Counted from the stretch's first letter, positions 42,883 to 52,374 are shown. The stretch: 64,000 bases of DNA from Ensifer adhaerens (GCF_020035535.1 NZ_CP083349.1:2480001-2544000); one strand, 5' to 3'. Numbers and translations are program-made. The notes: generated from the letters alone by a model not told the origin.

Positions 42883-42940
42883 TTGACAACCACCTCTGCG
42901 CGCAGATATTAACCGATGAGTTAAATAACTCTACGGTTAA
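42883..42940 (+). promoter_or_regulatory. Promoter with ArsR-type inverted repeat upstream of the AHSA1/MFS pair
   Basis: TTGACA (42883-42888) and TATTAA (42907-42912) form a promoter with an 18-base spacer. It is overlapped by TTAACCGATGAGTTA (42909-42923), AA, TAACTCTACGGTTAA (42926-42940), a dyad matching at 13 of 15 positions. AT-rich TTAAC/GTTAA dyads of this kind are typical ArsR-family operators, yet no arsR gene is next to it. The remaining part of 42799-42977 shows nothing else. Confidence 0.6.
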
Positions 42941-42977
42941 GGACTGGGCGCATTGGGGCGCCCATGGAGGAGGCTTC

Positions 42978-43442
42978 ATGACAGCGGCGACCGCCAACGC
43001 AACGCGCAAGGATATCAGCCTGGAAATCGTGCGCGACTTCGAAGCGCCGGTAAGCCTCGTCTTCAAGGTCTGGTCGACGCCCGAACACCTGCTGCGCTGG
43101 TGGGGGCCGCGTGACTTCACCCCGCATTCGGTCAACGTGGACTTCCGCCCGGGCGGCGCCTGGCGCGCTTGCATCCGCTCGCCCGAAGGGCAGGACTACT
43201 GGATGAGCGGCCTCTATCGCGAAGTGCGCGAGCCCGAGAAGCTGGTGTTCACCTTCGCCTGGGACGAAGACGGCCAGCCCGGCAGCGATACGCTGGTGAC
43301 CGTTTCCTTTGCCGACATCGGCGGCAAGACCCGGCTTGTCTTCCAGCAAACACCATTCGAGACCGTCGAAGAGCGCGACTCGCACCAGGATGGCTGGGGC
43401 GAGTGCCTCGAGCGGCTCAGGGATTATGTCGGCCATGTCTGA
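42978..43442 (+). CDS. SRPBCC (AHSA1-type) domain protein
   Basis: A 154-residue cytosolic START-like fold protein: FEAPVSLVFKVWSTPEHLLRWW near residue 20, DFRPGGAW near 55, and a C-terminal helix HQDGWGECLERLRDYV. These proteins bind hydrophobic ligands and often sit with an ArsR regulator and a transporter. Here the MFS gene overlaps its end by 8 bases, so the two are co-translated. Start at ATG 42978 after GGAGGAGGCTTC. No ArsR gene is present. Exact role unknown. Confidence 0.84.
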   Translation: MTAATANATRKDISLEIVRDFEAPVSLVFKVWSTPEHLLRWWGPRDFTPHSVNVDFRPGGAWRACIRSPEGQDYWMSGLYREVREPEKLVFTFAWDEDGQPGSDTLVTVSFADIGGKTRLVFQQTPFETVEERDSHQDGWGECLERLRDYVGHV

Positions 43443-45033
43443 GATCGCAAATCTGCAAAACGAAAACGCGCCCGGTCCGAAGGCGACCCGGCGTGAATGG
43501 ATCGGGCTCGCCGTGCTGGCCCTACCCTGCATGCTCTATTCCATGGACCTGACGGTGCTGAACCTCGCGGTCCCGCAGTTGACCGAGGAACTGAAACCTT
43601 CCGCCGGCCAGCTTCTCTGGATCATCGATATCTACGGCTTCATGGTCGCCGGATCGCTGATCACCATGGGCACGCTCGGCGACCGCATCGGCCGCCGGCG
43701 CCTACTGATGATCGGCTCGGTCGCCTTCGGCATCGCCTCGATCTTCGCTGCCTTTGCATGGAATGCCGAGACGCTGATCATCGCGCGTGCCGTGCTCGGC
43801 GTGGCGGCGGCGACGCTTGCGCCCTCCACCCTCTCGCTCATCCGCAACATGTTCCTCGACGACCGCCAACGCACGTTTGCGATCGGGGTGTGGATTGCCA
43901 GCTTCTCGGCCGGCGGCGCCATCGGCCCCGTGGTCGGCGGGCTGATGCTGTCGCAGTTCTGGTGGGGCTCGGTCTTCCTGCTCGCGGTGCCGGTCATGGT
44001 GCTGATCCTCATCCTCGGACCGATCCTGCTGCCGGAATTCCGTGACCCCGAGGCCGGCCGGATCGACCTCATCAGCGCCGCCCAGTCGCTCGTCGCCGTG
44101 CTTTCGGTGATCTACGGCATGAAGCACATCGCCGAGGCCGGGTTCGATACGATCGCAGTCTTTTTCATCCTGCTCGGTATCGTCGTCGCCATCCTGTTTG
44201 CGCGACGCCAGCGCCGTCTCGCCGACCCGCTGATCGATCTGGCGCTGTTCAGGACGCCGGCCTTCAGCGCCGCCCTTGGCGTCAACATTCTCGGCCTCTT
44301 CGTCGGCTTCGGCGCCTTCCTGTTCGTGGCGCAGTACCTGCAACTGGTGCTCGGGCTCACACCCTTCGTCGCCGGTCTCTGGTCGGTGCCAACTGGCGTG
44401 GCGATGATCGTCGCCTCGATGACGATACCGCTGCTTGCCACACGCTTTGCCGCTTCCAACCTGATAGCAGCGGGCTTCGTGCTGACGGCGATCGGCTTTG
44501 CCATCTGCACCCAGGTCGGCACCGCAAGCAGCCCGCTGCTCGTCACCACCGGCCTCGTCGTGCTTTGCCTCGGCTTTGCCCCTGTCGGCACGCTGACGAC
44601 GGACATGATCGTCGGCTCTGCCCCGCCGGAACGCGCCGGTGCCGCCTCGGCGATCTCCGAAACCAGCTTCGAATTCGGCGGTGCGCTCGGCATTGCCGTG
44701 CTCGGCAGCTTCTTGACCTCGGCCTATCGCGGCCGCATGGACGAACTGGTCGTCAGCGGCTTGCCGGAGGAAACGGTTGCGGCCGCGCGCCAGACGCTCG
44801 GCGGCGCCGTCGCGGTTGCGTCCAACCTGCCCGCAGCGGATGCCGAACGACTGCTGACGGCGGCGCGCGGCGTCTTCACCCAGTCCTTCGCCTTCACCGC
44901 CTCGATCTGCGTGTTCTTGTCGCTTGCCACCGCGCTCATGGCTTTCGTGCTCCTGCGCAAGGCGAGCGATGGCGATACCGGCGGCGACCCAGGGCTGCTC
45001 GATAAGGCAGCGCCGTCCGGCAACGTCGGATAG
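43435..45033 (+). CDS. MFS drug/solvent efflux permease, 14-TM DHA2 type
   Basis: A 532-residue inner-membrane antiporter of the EmrB/QacA/SmvA group. MDLTVLNLAVPQL is the helix-1 motif, GDRIGRRRLLMIG is motif A, and APSTLSLIRN lies in the helix-4 region. Fourteen hydrophobic segments can be counted. The start ATG 43435 lies inside the end of the AHSA1 gene. It probably exports a cationic or lipophilic toxic compound, with the AHSA1 partner. SmvA-type proteins are known for export of quaternary ammonium compounds, which fits the window's theme but is not proof. Confidence 0.87.
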   Translation: MSEIANLQNENAPGPKATRREWIGLAVLALPCMLYSMDLTVLNLAVPQLTEELKPSAGQLLWIIDIYGFMVAGSLITMGTLGDRIGRRRLLMIGSVAFGIASIFAAFAWNAETLIIARAVLGVAAATLAPSTLSLIRNMFLDDRQRTFAIGVWIASFSAGGAIGPVVGGLMLSQFWWGSVFLLAVPVMVLILILGPILLPEFRDPEAGRIDLISAAQSLVAVLSVIYGMKHIAEAGFDTIAVFFILLGIVVAILFARRQRRLADPLIDLALFRTPAFSAALGVNILGLFVGFGAFLFVAQYLQLVLGLTPFVAGLWSVPTGVAMIVASMTIPLLATRFAASNLIAAGFVLTAIGFAICTQVGTASSPLLVTTGLVVLCLGFAPVGTLTTDMIVGSAPPERAGAASAISETSFEFGGALGIAVLGSFLTSAYRGRMDELVVSGLPEETVAAARQTLGGAVAVASNLPAADAERLLTAARGVFTQSFAFTASICVFLSLATALMAFVLLRKASDGDTGGDPGLLDKAAPSGNVG

Positions 45034-45138
45034 CGCCAGTGGCGGAAGTCGCCGCGGCATCAACGCACGCCGCACCCGGCAACGTCGACCATACGGTCGG
45101 CGAACGCTGATCTACGCCTGAAATCAGGGAGGAAACCA

Positions 45139-45558
45139 ATGAAGAAGCTCTATCGCGGCAGCTGCCATTGCAAGGCCGTCACCTTCGAAGGCCAGCTCGA
45201 TCTTGCCGAGGGCATCCGCCGCTGCAACTGCTCCTTCTGCGCCAAGACGCGGATGCAGAAGGCCTTTGCGCTGCGCGAGGAATTCGAGATCACCTCGGGC
45301 AAGGAGAGGCTGACGAGTTACCGGGCCGACAATTCGAGCTGGATCGAAGGCGACGTCGATCATTATTTCTGCAGCCGCTGCGGTGTCCGGCCCTTTTCGC
45401 GCGGCTACCACAAGGATTTCATCGGCCATTTCTACGCGGTCAATGTCGCCTGCCTCGATGGCGTCAGCGACGCGGAACTGGCCGAGGCGCCGATCATCTA
45501 CGAAAACGGCCGCGACGACGACCACTTCAACACGCCCGCAGACACGCGCTTCATGTAA
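45139..45558 (+). CDS. GFA-family zinc protein (glutathione-dependent formaldehyde-activating-like)
   Basis: A 139-residue cytosolic zinc-binding protein. The Cys ligands are seen in GSCHCKAV (residues 7-14), RRCNCSFC (about 32-39) and FCSRCGVRPF (about 79-88), as in Gfa/CENP-V proteins. The reference enzyme joins formaldehyde to glutathione, but most homologues are uncharacterised. Several demethylation genes in this window would release formaldehyde, so a link is possible. ATG 45139 follows GGGAGGAAACCA. It is not clearly in an operon. Confidence 0.82.
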   Translation: MKKLYRGSCHCKAVTFEGQLDLAEGIRRCNCSFCAKTRMQKAFALREEFEITSGKERLTSYRADNSSWIEGDVDHYFCSRCGVRPFSRGYHKDFIGHFYAVNVACLDGVSDAELAEAPIIYENGRDDDHFNTPADTRFM

Positions 45559-45567
45559 GCGCCGCAG

Positions 45568-45969
45568 TCAGGCGATGGTCAGCGCCCGGAGCGCGTCGAG
45601 CGCCCGTTCGGCATCGGCTTCCGGCACGAAGATGTGGTCGTGGTAATAGGCGGCGATCACATTGGCGCTGATGCCCTCGCGCGTCAGCGCCGCCGAGACC
45701 GCCGCGGTCAGACCAACGGCCTCCAGCGCTGAATGTACATTGAGCGTGATGCGACGCAGCAGCGGACCGTAGTCGAGCCCCGCCTCGTCCGCAGCGTTGC
45801 GGGCAAGGACCAGGGTCAGCCCCTCATCCTCGCGATAGGTGGCGAGCGGCTCCAGCATCTGGTAGCGCGCGGCATCGCGATAGGCGACCGTGCAATAGAC
45901 ATAGGTCTGCGGAAACAGCACCGGGTTCATCGTCGCCAGGAGCTTCGCGAGATCCGTTTCTCCGGCCAT
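45568..45969 (-). CDS. ACT domain protein
   Basis: A 133-residue cytosolic protein made of two ACT-like halves: LAKLLATMNPVLFPQTYVYCTV at the N-terminus, and RRITLNVHSALEAVGLTAAV then SANVIAAYYHDHIFV in the second half. ACT domains bind amino acids and regulate enzymes. This small stand-alone form is widespread in proteobacteria with no proven function. It is convergent with the GFA gene, 9 bases from its stop. Confidence 0.8.
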   Translation of the reverse strand: MAGETDLAKLLATMNPVLFPQTYVYCTVAYRDAARYQMLEPLATYREDEGLTLVLARNAADEAGLDYGPLLRRITLNVHSALEAVGLTAAVSAALTREGISANVIAAYYHDHIFVPEADAERALDALRALTIA

Positions 45970-46092
45970 GTCATTTTCCCTGCGTTGAGACTCTTCTTCA
46001 CGTGAACTGGTAGCGGATCGTCACGTTGGCGTGAAGCACGCGATCGCGATTTGACCATTGTCATTCCCATGAAAACATGAGGTCATCGGAGC

Positions 46093-46109
46093 CCGGACAT
46101 CATGTCCGG
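46093..46109. promoter_or_regulatory. Short palindrome upstream of msrA
   Basis: CCGGACAT (46093-46100), C, ATGTCCGG (46102-46109): a perfect 8-bp dyad 15 bases before the msrA start. It may be an operator or a 5' leader hairpin. The rest of 45970-46124 shows no clear promoter. Confidence 0.4.
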
Positions 46110-46124
46110 CGATGGGAGGAAGCG

Positions 46125-46847
46125 ATGGCGCGCAGCAGCAAGTCGGCACATGTCTCGGGCAGACCCGTCCTCACCTTGTCGATCGCCTTCGCCGCGCTGC
46201 TGGCGTCAACACCGATTGCTGCAGCCCAGGAACCGGCCGTTGTCATCCCACCGCCATCGCTCGACGAGAAGGCAGCCGTGTCGACGGAGATTGCCGTCTT
46301 CGCCGGCGGCTGCTTCTGGGGCGTACAGGGCGTATTCCAACATGTGAAAGGGGTCAGCAAGGCCGTTTCCGGTTATTCCGGCGGCACAGCGGCAACGGCC
46401 GATTATGAGACGGTGAGCGGCGGCAAGACCGGCCACGCGGAATCGGTGGAGGTGACCTACGATCCGCGTGAAGTGACCTATGGGCAGCTGTTGCAGGTCT
46501 TCTTCTCCGTCGCCCACAATCCGACACAGATGAACTATCAGGGGCCGGATCACGGTACCCAGTATCGATCGGCCGTTTTTGCAGTGACCTCCGAGCAGAA
46601 GCGCATCACCGATGCCTATGTGACCCAGCTCGGCAAATCAGGCGCTTACCCGACAGCGATCGTCACGGAGGTCTCGCCGTTCAAGGGCTTTTACGCTGCC
46701 GAGGACTATCACCAGGATTTCCTGACGCGAAACCCGACCCATCCCTATATCGTCTACAATGACCTGCCCAAGATCGAGAACCTCCGGGCGCTCTTCCCGC
46801 AGGCTTTCCGGGCGAACCCGGTGCTCGTCTTCAAGGCGAAGAGCTAA
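46125..46847 (+). CDS. msrA: Periplasmic peptide methionine sulfoxide reductase A
   Basis: A 240-residue MsrA with an N-terminal signal (helix about residues 15-35, ending AAAQ). The catalytic motif is FAGGCFWGVQG, with Cys near residue 63. Substrate-pocket segments GYSGG, GHAESVEVTYDP and YYAAEDYHQDF-like (here FYAAEDYHQDF) follow. ATG 46125 follows GGGAGGAAGCG. It reduces methionine-S-sulfoxide in proteins. Export to the periplasm would protect envelope proteins. No msrB gene lies nearby, and no recycling Cys pair typical of thioredoxin coupling is obvious near the C-terminus. Confidence 0.92.
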   Translation: MARSSKSAHVSGRPVLTLSIAFAALLASTPIAAAQEPAVVIPPPSLDEKAAVSTEIAVFAGGCFWGVQGVFQHVKGVSKAVSGYSGGTAATADYETVSGGKTGHAESVEVTYDPREVTYGQLLQVFFSVAHNPTQMNYQGPDHGTQYRSAVFAVTSEQKRITDAYVTQLGKSGAYPTAIVTEVSPFKGFYAAEDYHQDFLTRNPTHPYIVYNDLPKIENLRALFPQAFRANPVLVFKAKS

Positions 46848-46880
46848 GTCCGCTTTTGGCAGACCTCGCCGCATCGTGCG

Positions 46881-47804
46881 TCAACGGGTACCGGCGAGAA
46901 CCGCCACCCCTTCCGCCAACCGCCGAAACCCTTCACGCGCGCCCTCGCTCATGTGTCGGGCCCGAAGCCAGGCATGGATCATCTGCGGTTCTTCGCGGAA
47001 GGTGACGTTGACGCCGGTACTCGCAAGACGCGCCGCATAGGTGCGGGCGTCGTCGCGCAAGGGATCAAAGAAGGCACCGGTGATGTAGCTCGGCGGCAAG
47101 CCGGAAAGATCCTTCTCCGCCAGAGGTGCGGCGAAGGGATTGTCGGCGGGCGCTTGCAGGATCTTGCGATAATAGCTGGTGTCGGCGGTCGTCAGCCCCG
47201 GTGCCTCGGCCATTTCTTCATAGGAGCCCGAGACCAGATCGCCACCAAGGCCCGGATAGATCAGCACCTGGCCGACAATGCCCTTGAGCCCTTCCGCGCG
47301 GGCCTTGAGCACGATGCCCGCCGTGAGGTTGCCGCCGGCGCTATCGCCGGTAACGACGACGGGACGGCCGTCGGACAGAAGCGCCTGGAGCACCGCGTAG
47401 CAATCATCGAAGGCCGCGGGCCAGACATGCTCCGGCGCCAGCCGGTAGTCGACCGACACCAGTTCGGCTTCGGCAATATCCGCAAGCTCGGCGCAGATCG
47501 CGTCATGGCTGTTAAGCGAGCCGACGACAAAGCCGCCGCCGTGGATGTAGTAGATGCGGGTGTTCGTCGAAACCGTCGCCGGCCGGTAGCGCCGGACCTT
47601 GATGCGGCCGTCGACGAGCGCATCCTCGCGGGTGAGTCCTTCCGGGCTCGGCGCATCGAATTCGGCGCAGAGCGCATCGTACCATTTGCGCTGCTGCTCG
47701 ATCGACGCATCAACCGCATCGGCCGGATAGAACGCTTCGCAGCGCCGGTGAAAGGCAAGGATCCCCTCCTCCGTCGGCATCGGCCGCTTGGTCATCTGGT
47801 CCAC
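46881..47804 (-). CDS. Alpha/beta hydrolase, hormone-sensitive lipase (HSL) family esterase
   Basis: A 307-residue esterase. The oxyanion motif is YIHGGGFVVGS, the nucleophile motif is GDSAGGNL, the acid is in FFDPLRDDA and the His in MIHAW. The GTG at 47804 (GGGAGGATTGAC upstream) is preferred; an ATG lies three codons later at 47795. It is divergent from a LysR-type regulator gene, which probably controls it. The substrate is likely a short-chain ester; nothing more specific is visible. Confidence 0.87.
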   Translation of the reverse strand: MDQMTKRPMPTEEGILAFHRRCEAFYPADAVDASIEQQRKWYDALCAEFDAPSPEGLTREDALVDGRIKVRRYRPATVSTNTRIYYIHGGGFVVGSLNSHDAICAELADIAEAELVSVDYRLAPEHVWPAAFDDCYAVLQALLSDGRPVVVTGDSAGGNLTAGIVLKARAEGLKGIVGQVLIYPGLGGDLVSGSYEEMAEAPGLTTADTSYYRKILQAPADNPFAAPLAEKDLSGLPPSYITGAFFDPLRDDARTYAARLASTGVNVTFREEPQMIHAWLRARHMSEGAREGFRRLAEGVAVLAGTR

Positions 47805-47954
47805 GTCAATCCTCCCGCTGCTCCGCTCCGCTCGCAGCTTAGCATCGGCAATCCCGCTCCCTGTCCGAAAACCGACATAAGAGGAAAAAATCAGCGTCGA
47901 TCCGCTAGCGTTTCGGCGCTTGCCAGCCGCGCCTCGCACCTATTAACTCGCGCT

Positions 47955-48863
47955 ATGGCCTTCACATTTCGACAGTTGCAATATTTCGTCGCCGTCGCCG
48001 AACAGGGGTCGATCACCCGTGCGGCGCAGAACCTGTCGATCTCGCAATCCTCGATCACCGAGGCGATCAAGGAGCTCGAGGGCGATCTCGGCGTCGAACT
48101 CTTCGACCGCCATCCGCGCGGCCTGTCGATCACCCATAATGGCCACCAGTTCCTGCGTCATGCGACGAAAATCCTCGCCAATGTCTCGGACGCCCGCCGC
48201 AGCTTTTCCGACAGCCGCGAGGAGACTGGCGGCAAGCTCAATCTCGGCGTTACCTCGCTGGTGGCCGGCTACGTGCTCTCCGATTTGCTCGCGCGATACC
48301 GCCGCGCCTGCCCCGGCGTCGAGGTCAGCGCCATCGAGGACAACGGCTCCTACCTCGAACATCTCCTGATCGGCGGCGAACTCGACGTCGCCGTCATGGT
48401 CATCTCCAACCTGCGCGACCGCATGGCGCTGCAGGCGGAGATCCTCGAAACCTCGCCCTATCGCCTGTGGCTGCCGATCGGCCATCCCTTGGTCAGCGCC
48501 GACATCATCTCCGTCAGCGATATCGCCAAGGAGCCGCTGATCATGCTGACGGTCGATGAAATCGAGGAGAACACCGGCAAGCTCCTGACCGCACTCGGCG
48601 CCCGCCCGCACGTGGCCTTCCGAACCCGCTCGGTGGAAGCGGTGCGCAGCCTCGTCGCAACCGGCGCCGGCATCGCGCTTCTGCCCGATCTCGTCTACCG
48701 CCCCTGGTCGCTGGAAGGCGACCGTATCGAGAGCCGCGACGTCTCGGGCGCCCTTCCCGTCGTGCAGGTCGGCATGGTCTGGCGCAAGGGTTCCGGCCTG
48801 CCACAATCGGCGCGCGATTTCGTCGGCATCGCCGAGGCTCTCCGAAGCGCCAGACCGCGCTAA
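47955..48863 (+). CDS. LysR-family transcriptional regulator
   Basis: A 302-residue regulator of standard LysR form: HTH at residues 3-62 (LQYFVAVAEQGSITRAAQNL, then LEGDLGVELFDRHPRG) and effector domain from about 92 (LNLGVTSLVAGYVL). ATG 47955. Its 150-base divergent spacer with the esterase gene contains an AT-rich patch (47876-47891) near the esterase side. It probably controls the esterase gene, and perhaps the polyamine-type operon that follows 183 bases downstream. Confidence 0.88.
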   Translation: MAFTFRQLQYFVAVAEQGSITRAAQNLSISQSSITEAIKELEGDLGVELFDRHPRGLSITHNGHQFLRHATKILANVSDARRSFSDSREETGGKLNLGVTSLVAGYVLSDLLARYRRACPGVEVSAIEDNGSYLEHLLIGGELDVAVMVISNLRDRMALQAEILETSPYRLWLPIGHPLVSADIISVSDIAKEPLIMLTVDEIEENTGKLLTALGARPHVAFRTRSVEAVRSLVATGAGIALLPDLVYRPWSLEGDRIESRDVSGALPVVQVGMVWRKGSGLPQSARDFVGIAEALRSARPR

Positions 48864-49046
48864 CCACCTGGATTTATTAGTTTTCCCCCGCCACCGACCA
48901 CGCCCTTGGCGTGCCTCCGGACAATAGATATCGGAAAAACCGAAAGCGACATTCTGTTTAATGAATTTGCGAATACGGTGAAAGCAAGGCACGCTTCATA
49001 TTGGGAACGAAGCCGCAAAACGCGGCTCAAAACTGGGAGAATTCAG

Positions 49047-50207
49047 ATGAAGCAGATGCTCAAATCCTGCACGGCATTGACCCTGTCGCTCGGCCTTGTC
49101 GCCCCGGCATTCGCGCAGGAGCCGCTGAAGGAACTCGGCAAGGGTGAAGGCGAACTTTCCATCGTCGCCTGGGCCGGCTACATCGAGCGCGGCGAGACCG
49201 ACAAGAACTACGACTGGGTCACGGATTTCGAAAAGCAGACCGGCTGCAAGGTCTCGGTCAAGACCGCCGCCACCTCCGACGAAATGGTGGCGCTGATGAA
49301 CGAAGGCGGCTTCGATCTCGTCACCGCCTCGGGCGACGCCTCGCTGCGCCTCGTCGCCGGCAAGCGCGTCCAACCGATCAACACCGACCTCATCCCCAGC
49401 TGGAAGACGATCGACGAGCGCATGCAGAATGCGCCCTGGTTTACGGTCAACGGCGTGCACTACGGCACCCCTTACGTCTGGGGCCCGAACGTCTTGATGT
49501 ACAACAAGGATGCGTTCAAGGGTGAGGCACCGAAGAGCTGGAACGTCGTCTTCGAGGAAATGAACCTGCCCGATGGCAAGTCCAACAAGGGCCGCGTCCA
49601 GGCCTATGACGGCCCGATCCATGTAGCCGATGCCGCCAACTACCTGATGGCGCACAAGCCGGACCTCGGCATCAAGGACCCCTACGAGCTCAATGAAGAC
49701 CAGTACAAGGCAGCCCTCGAATTGCTGCGCGGCCAGCGCAAGCTGGTCGGCCGCTACTGGCACGACGCGATGATCCAGATCGACGACTTCAAGAACGAAG
49801 GCGTCGTCGCCTCCGGTTCCTGGCCGTTCCAGGTGAACCTGATGGAAGCCGAAAAGCTGCCGATCGCCTCCACCATTCCGGAGGAAGGCGTGACCGGATG
49901 GGCCGATACCACCATGCTGCATGCCGATAGCCAGCATCCGAACTGCGCCTACATGTGGATGGAACACTCGCTGTCCCCGAAGGTCCAGGGCGACGTCTCG
50001 GCCTGGTTCGGCGCCAACCCGTCGGTCGGTGCCGCCTGCAAGGGCAACGAGTTGCTCACCGACGCCGGCTGCAAGACCAACGGCTACGAGGACTTCGAGA
50101 AGGTCAAGTTCTGGAAGACGCCGGTGACGAAGTGCGCAAGCCAGGGCGAATGCGTTCCCTATCACCGCTGGGTCTCCGACTACATCGGCGTGATCGGCGG
50201 CCGCTGA
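49047..50207 (+). CDS. ydcS: Polyamine-type ABC binding protein (YdcS-like)
   Basis: A 386-residue periplasmic binding protein with an ordinary Sec signal (MKQMLKSCTALTLSLGLVAP, then AFAQ), unlike the Tat-type signals of the other binding proteins here. The mature start ELSIVAWAGYIERG and the TPYVWGPNVLMYN segment are typical of PotD/YdcS proteins. ATG 49047 follows GGGAGA. The four following genes (ATPase, two permeases, aldehyde dehydrogenase) match the order of E. coli ydcTUVW. Putrescine or another diamine is the likely substrate. Confidence 0.88.
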   Translation: MKQMLKSCTALTLSLGLVAPAFAQEPLKELGKGEGELSIVAWAGYIERGETDKNYDWVTDFEKQTGCKVSVKTAATSDEMVALMNEGGFDLVTASGDASLRLVAGKRVQPINTDLIPSWKTIDERMQNAPWFTVNGVHYGTPYVWGPNVLMYNKDAFKGEAPKSWNVVFEEMNLPDGKSNKGRVQAYDGPIHVADAANYLMAHKPDLGIKDPYELNEDQYKAALELLRGQRKLVGRYWHDAMIQIDDFKNEGVVASGSWPFQVNLMEAEKLPIASTIPEEGVTGWADTTMLHADSQHPNCAYMWMEHSLSPKVQGDVSAWFGANPSVGAACKGNELLTDAGCKTNGYEDFEKVKFWKTPVTKCASQGECVPYHRWVSDYIGVIGGR

Positions 50208-50231
50208 ACCGCGACCACAGAGCAAGCATTT

Positions 50232-50408
50232 GCCCCTCAACCTTGGGCCCTCTCCCCGCACGCGGGGAGAGGGAACGCCTCCGGCCAAACCAACGGACGG
50301 CTTGAGGCAAAGCGCCCGCCTAGGGTCCCCTTCGCCCCGCTTGCGGGGAGAAGGTGCCCGGCAGCGCGGATGAGGGGCACTTCCCTTCCCCCGCGGGGAT
50401 GAGGGGCT
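50232..50408. repeat. RIME-like intergenic palindromic element, copy 3
   Basis: It fills the gap between binding-protein and ATPase genes. Hairpins are CCCTCTCCCCGC/GCGGGGAGAGGG (about 50248-50272) and CCCCTTCGCCCCGC/GCGGGGAGAAGG (about 50322-50352), with outer GCCCCTC and GAGGGGC ends. The position between the first and second genes of a transporter operon mirrors copy 1. Confidence 0.75.
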
Positions 50409-50428
50409 AAACTTTCCGGAGCAATTCA

Positions 50429-51427
50429 ATGACGACCGCCGTTCTCTTCGACAATGTTTCCCGCCACTTCGGCGCCGTGCGCGCCGTCGATGGCGTGAAC
50501 CTCGAGGTTGCCGAGGGCGAATTCTTCGCCATGCTCGGCCCATCCGGTTCGGGCAAGACCACGTGTCTGCGCCTGATGGCCGGCTTCGAGCAACCGACCG
50601 GCGGCCATATCGAAATCTTCGGCGAAACCGCCGAGGGCGTGCCGCCCTATCGCCGCAGCGTCAACACCGTCTTTCAGGATTACGCCCTCTTCCCGCATCT
50701 CTCGATCCTCGACAACGTCGCCTACGGGCTGATGGTCAAGGGTGTCGGCCGCGAGGAACGCCGCAAGGCGGCAGAAGACGCGCTCGCCATGGTCAAGCTG
50801 CCGGGCTATGGCACCCGCCGCCCCGGCCAGCTTTCCGGCGGCCAGCGCCAGCGCGTGGCGCTCGCCCGGGCGCTGGTCAACAAGCCCAAGGTGCTGCTCC
50901 TCGACGAGCCGCTCGGCGCGCTCGATCTGAAGCTGCGCGAGCAGATGCAGGAGGAACTCAAAAGCCTGCAGAAGTCGCTCGGCATCACCTTCGTCTTCGT
51001 CACCCACGACCAGGGCGAAGCGCTCTCGATGGCCGACCGCATCGCCGTCTTCAACGATGGCCGCATCCAGCAGCTCGGCCGTCCGGAAGATGTCTACAAG
51101 CAGCCGAAGACGCGGTTCGTCGCCGATTTCGTCGGCTCGTCCAACGTGCTGCCGCAAAAGCTTTGCCAGCGGCTCGGCCTGAAGGCGCCCTCCGCCAGCC
51201 TACGCCCTGAGGCGATCTCCATTTCCAAACCGTGGGACGGCGCACTCAGCCTCTCCGGCACCGTCTCGGCCCATAGTTTCCTCGGCGCTGTCAACCGCAT
51301 CGTCGTCGATGTCGATGGCGCCCGCGTCGCCGTTGCCAGCCCCGCCGCGCTGACCGTGCCTGCGGTCGGCAGCCCCGTCACCATCAGCTTCGCCGCCGAC
51401 GAGCTGCACCCGATGGAGGACGCATGA
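50429..51427 (+). CDS. ydcT: Polyamine-type ABC ATP-binding protein (YdcT-like)
   Basis: A 332-residue ATPase: Walker A GPSGSGKTT (near residue 37), signature LSGGQRQRVALARA, Walker B LLLDEPLGALD, switch His in VTHDQGEALSM. The C-terminal TOBE-type region is shorter than in PotA. ATG 50429 follows CCGGAGCAATTCA. Its stop overlaps the first permease start by 4 bases. Confidence 0.93.
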   Translation: MTTAVLFDNVSRHFGAVRAVDGVNLEVAEGEFFAMLGPSGSGKTTCLRLMAGFEQPTGGHIEIFGETAEGVPPYRRSVNTVFQDYALFPHLSILDNVAYGLMVKGVGREERRKAAEDALAMVKLPGYGTRRPGQLSGGQRQRVALARALVNKPKVLLLDEPLGALDLKLREQMQEELKSLQKSLGITFVFVTHDQGEALSMADRIAVFNDGRIQQLGRPEDVYKQPKTRFVADFVGSSNVLPQKLCQRLGLKAPSASLRPEAISISKPWDGALSLSGTVSAHSFLGAVNRIVVDVDGARVAVASPAALTVPAVGSPVTISFAADELHPMEDA

Positions 51428-52374
51428 CCGCCTTTGCCGAACCCCTCGTGTTGCCCGAACGCCGCGGCCCCGCCGGCCGCCTGTCGGACTTCTTCTGGCG
51501 CCATCCGCACCTGCTGTTGACGCTGATGCTCGCGCCGCCGCTGCTCTGGCTCGGCGTCGTCTATCTCGGTTCGTTGTTCGCACTGCTGCTGCAGAGCTTC
51601 TTCTCGATCGACGATTTCTCAGGCCTGATCAACTACGAGTTCACGTTCGCGACCTATCGCCAGCTCCTCAGCGAGACCAATCTCGACATCATCCTGCGCA
51701 CCGTGCTGATGGCCGCGACGGTCACCGTCGCCTCCGCCATCATCGCCTTTCCTATCGCCTATTACGCGGCACGCTATGCGCAGGGAAAATGGAAGGTGCT
51801 CTTTTATCTCGGCGTCATGCTGCCGCTCTGGTCCAGCTATCTGGTCAAGATCTACGCCTGGAAGCTGATCCTCGCCAAGGAAGGCATCCTCACCTGGATC
51901 TTCGACAAGCTGCACCTGCTCTGGCTGCTCGATGGCTGGTTGGCGCTGCCCGTCGTCGGCGGAAACTCGCTCTCCGTCAGCTACACCGGTACGTTTATCG
52001 TCTTCGTCTATGTCTGGCTGCCGTTCATGATCCTGCCGATCCAGGCGGCACTGGAGCGGGTACAGGGAAACCTGATCGAGGCCTCCTCCGACCTCGGCGG
52101 TACGCCGGCGCAGACCTTCCGCTACGTGCTGTTCCCGCTGGCGCTGCCCGGCATCGTCGCGGGTTCGATCTTCACTTTCTCGCTGACGCTCGGCGATTAC
52201 ATCATTCCGCAGATCGTCGGCTCGTCGCGGCTCTTCATCGGCCAGGCGGTTTACGCCCAGCAGGGCACTGCCGGCAACATCCCGCTCGCCGCCGCCTTCA
52301 CCGTGGTGCCGATCGTGATCATGGGCGCCTACCTCTACGTGGCCAAACGCATGGGGGCCTTCGATGCGCTCTGA
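51424..52374 (+). CDS. ydcU: Polyamine-type ABC permease (YdcU/PotB-like)
   Basis: A 316-residue inner-membrane permease. After a 35-residue cytoplasmic lead the first helix begins at about 36. The EAA-type loop is [20 protein letters not shown] (near 218-237), followed by [12 protein letters not shown], a well-conserved segment of PotB-type proteins. It is coupled to both neighbours by overlaps (4 bases upstream, 11 bases downstream). Confidence 0.92.
   Translation: MTAFAEPLVLPERRGPAGRLSDFFWRHPHLLLTLMLAPPLLWLGVVYLGSLFALLLQSFFSIDDFSGLINYEFTFATYRQLLSETNLDIILRTVLMAATVTVASAIIAFPIAYYAARYAQGKWKVLFYLGVMLPLWSSYLVKIYAWKLILAKEGILTWIFDKLHLLWLLDGWLALPVVGGNSLSVSYTGTFIVFVYVWLPFMILPIQAALERVQGNLIEASSDLGGTPAQTFRYVLFPLALPGIVAGSIFTFSLTLGDYIIPQIVGSSRLFIGQAVYAQQGTAGNIPLAAAFTVVPIVIMGAYLYVAKRMGAFDAL

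Noticed and set aside
46953..47954. Long N-terminal extension of the second LysR-type regulator
   Set aside because: The extension is antisense to the esterase gene; the LysR HTH begins normally at ATG 47955.
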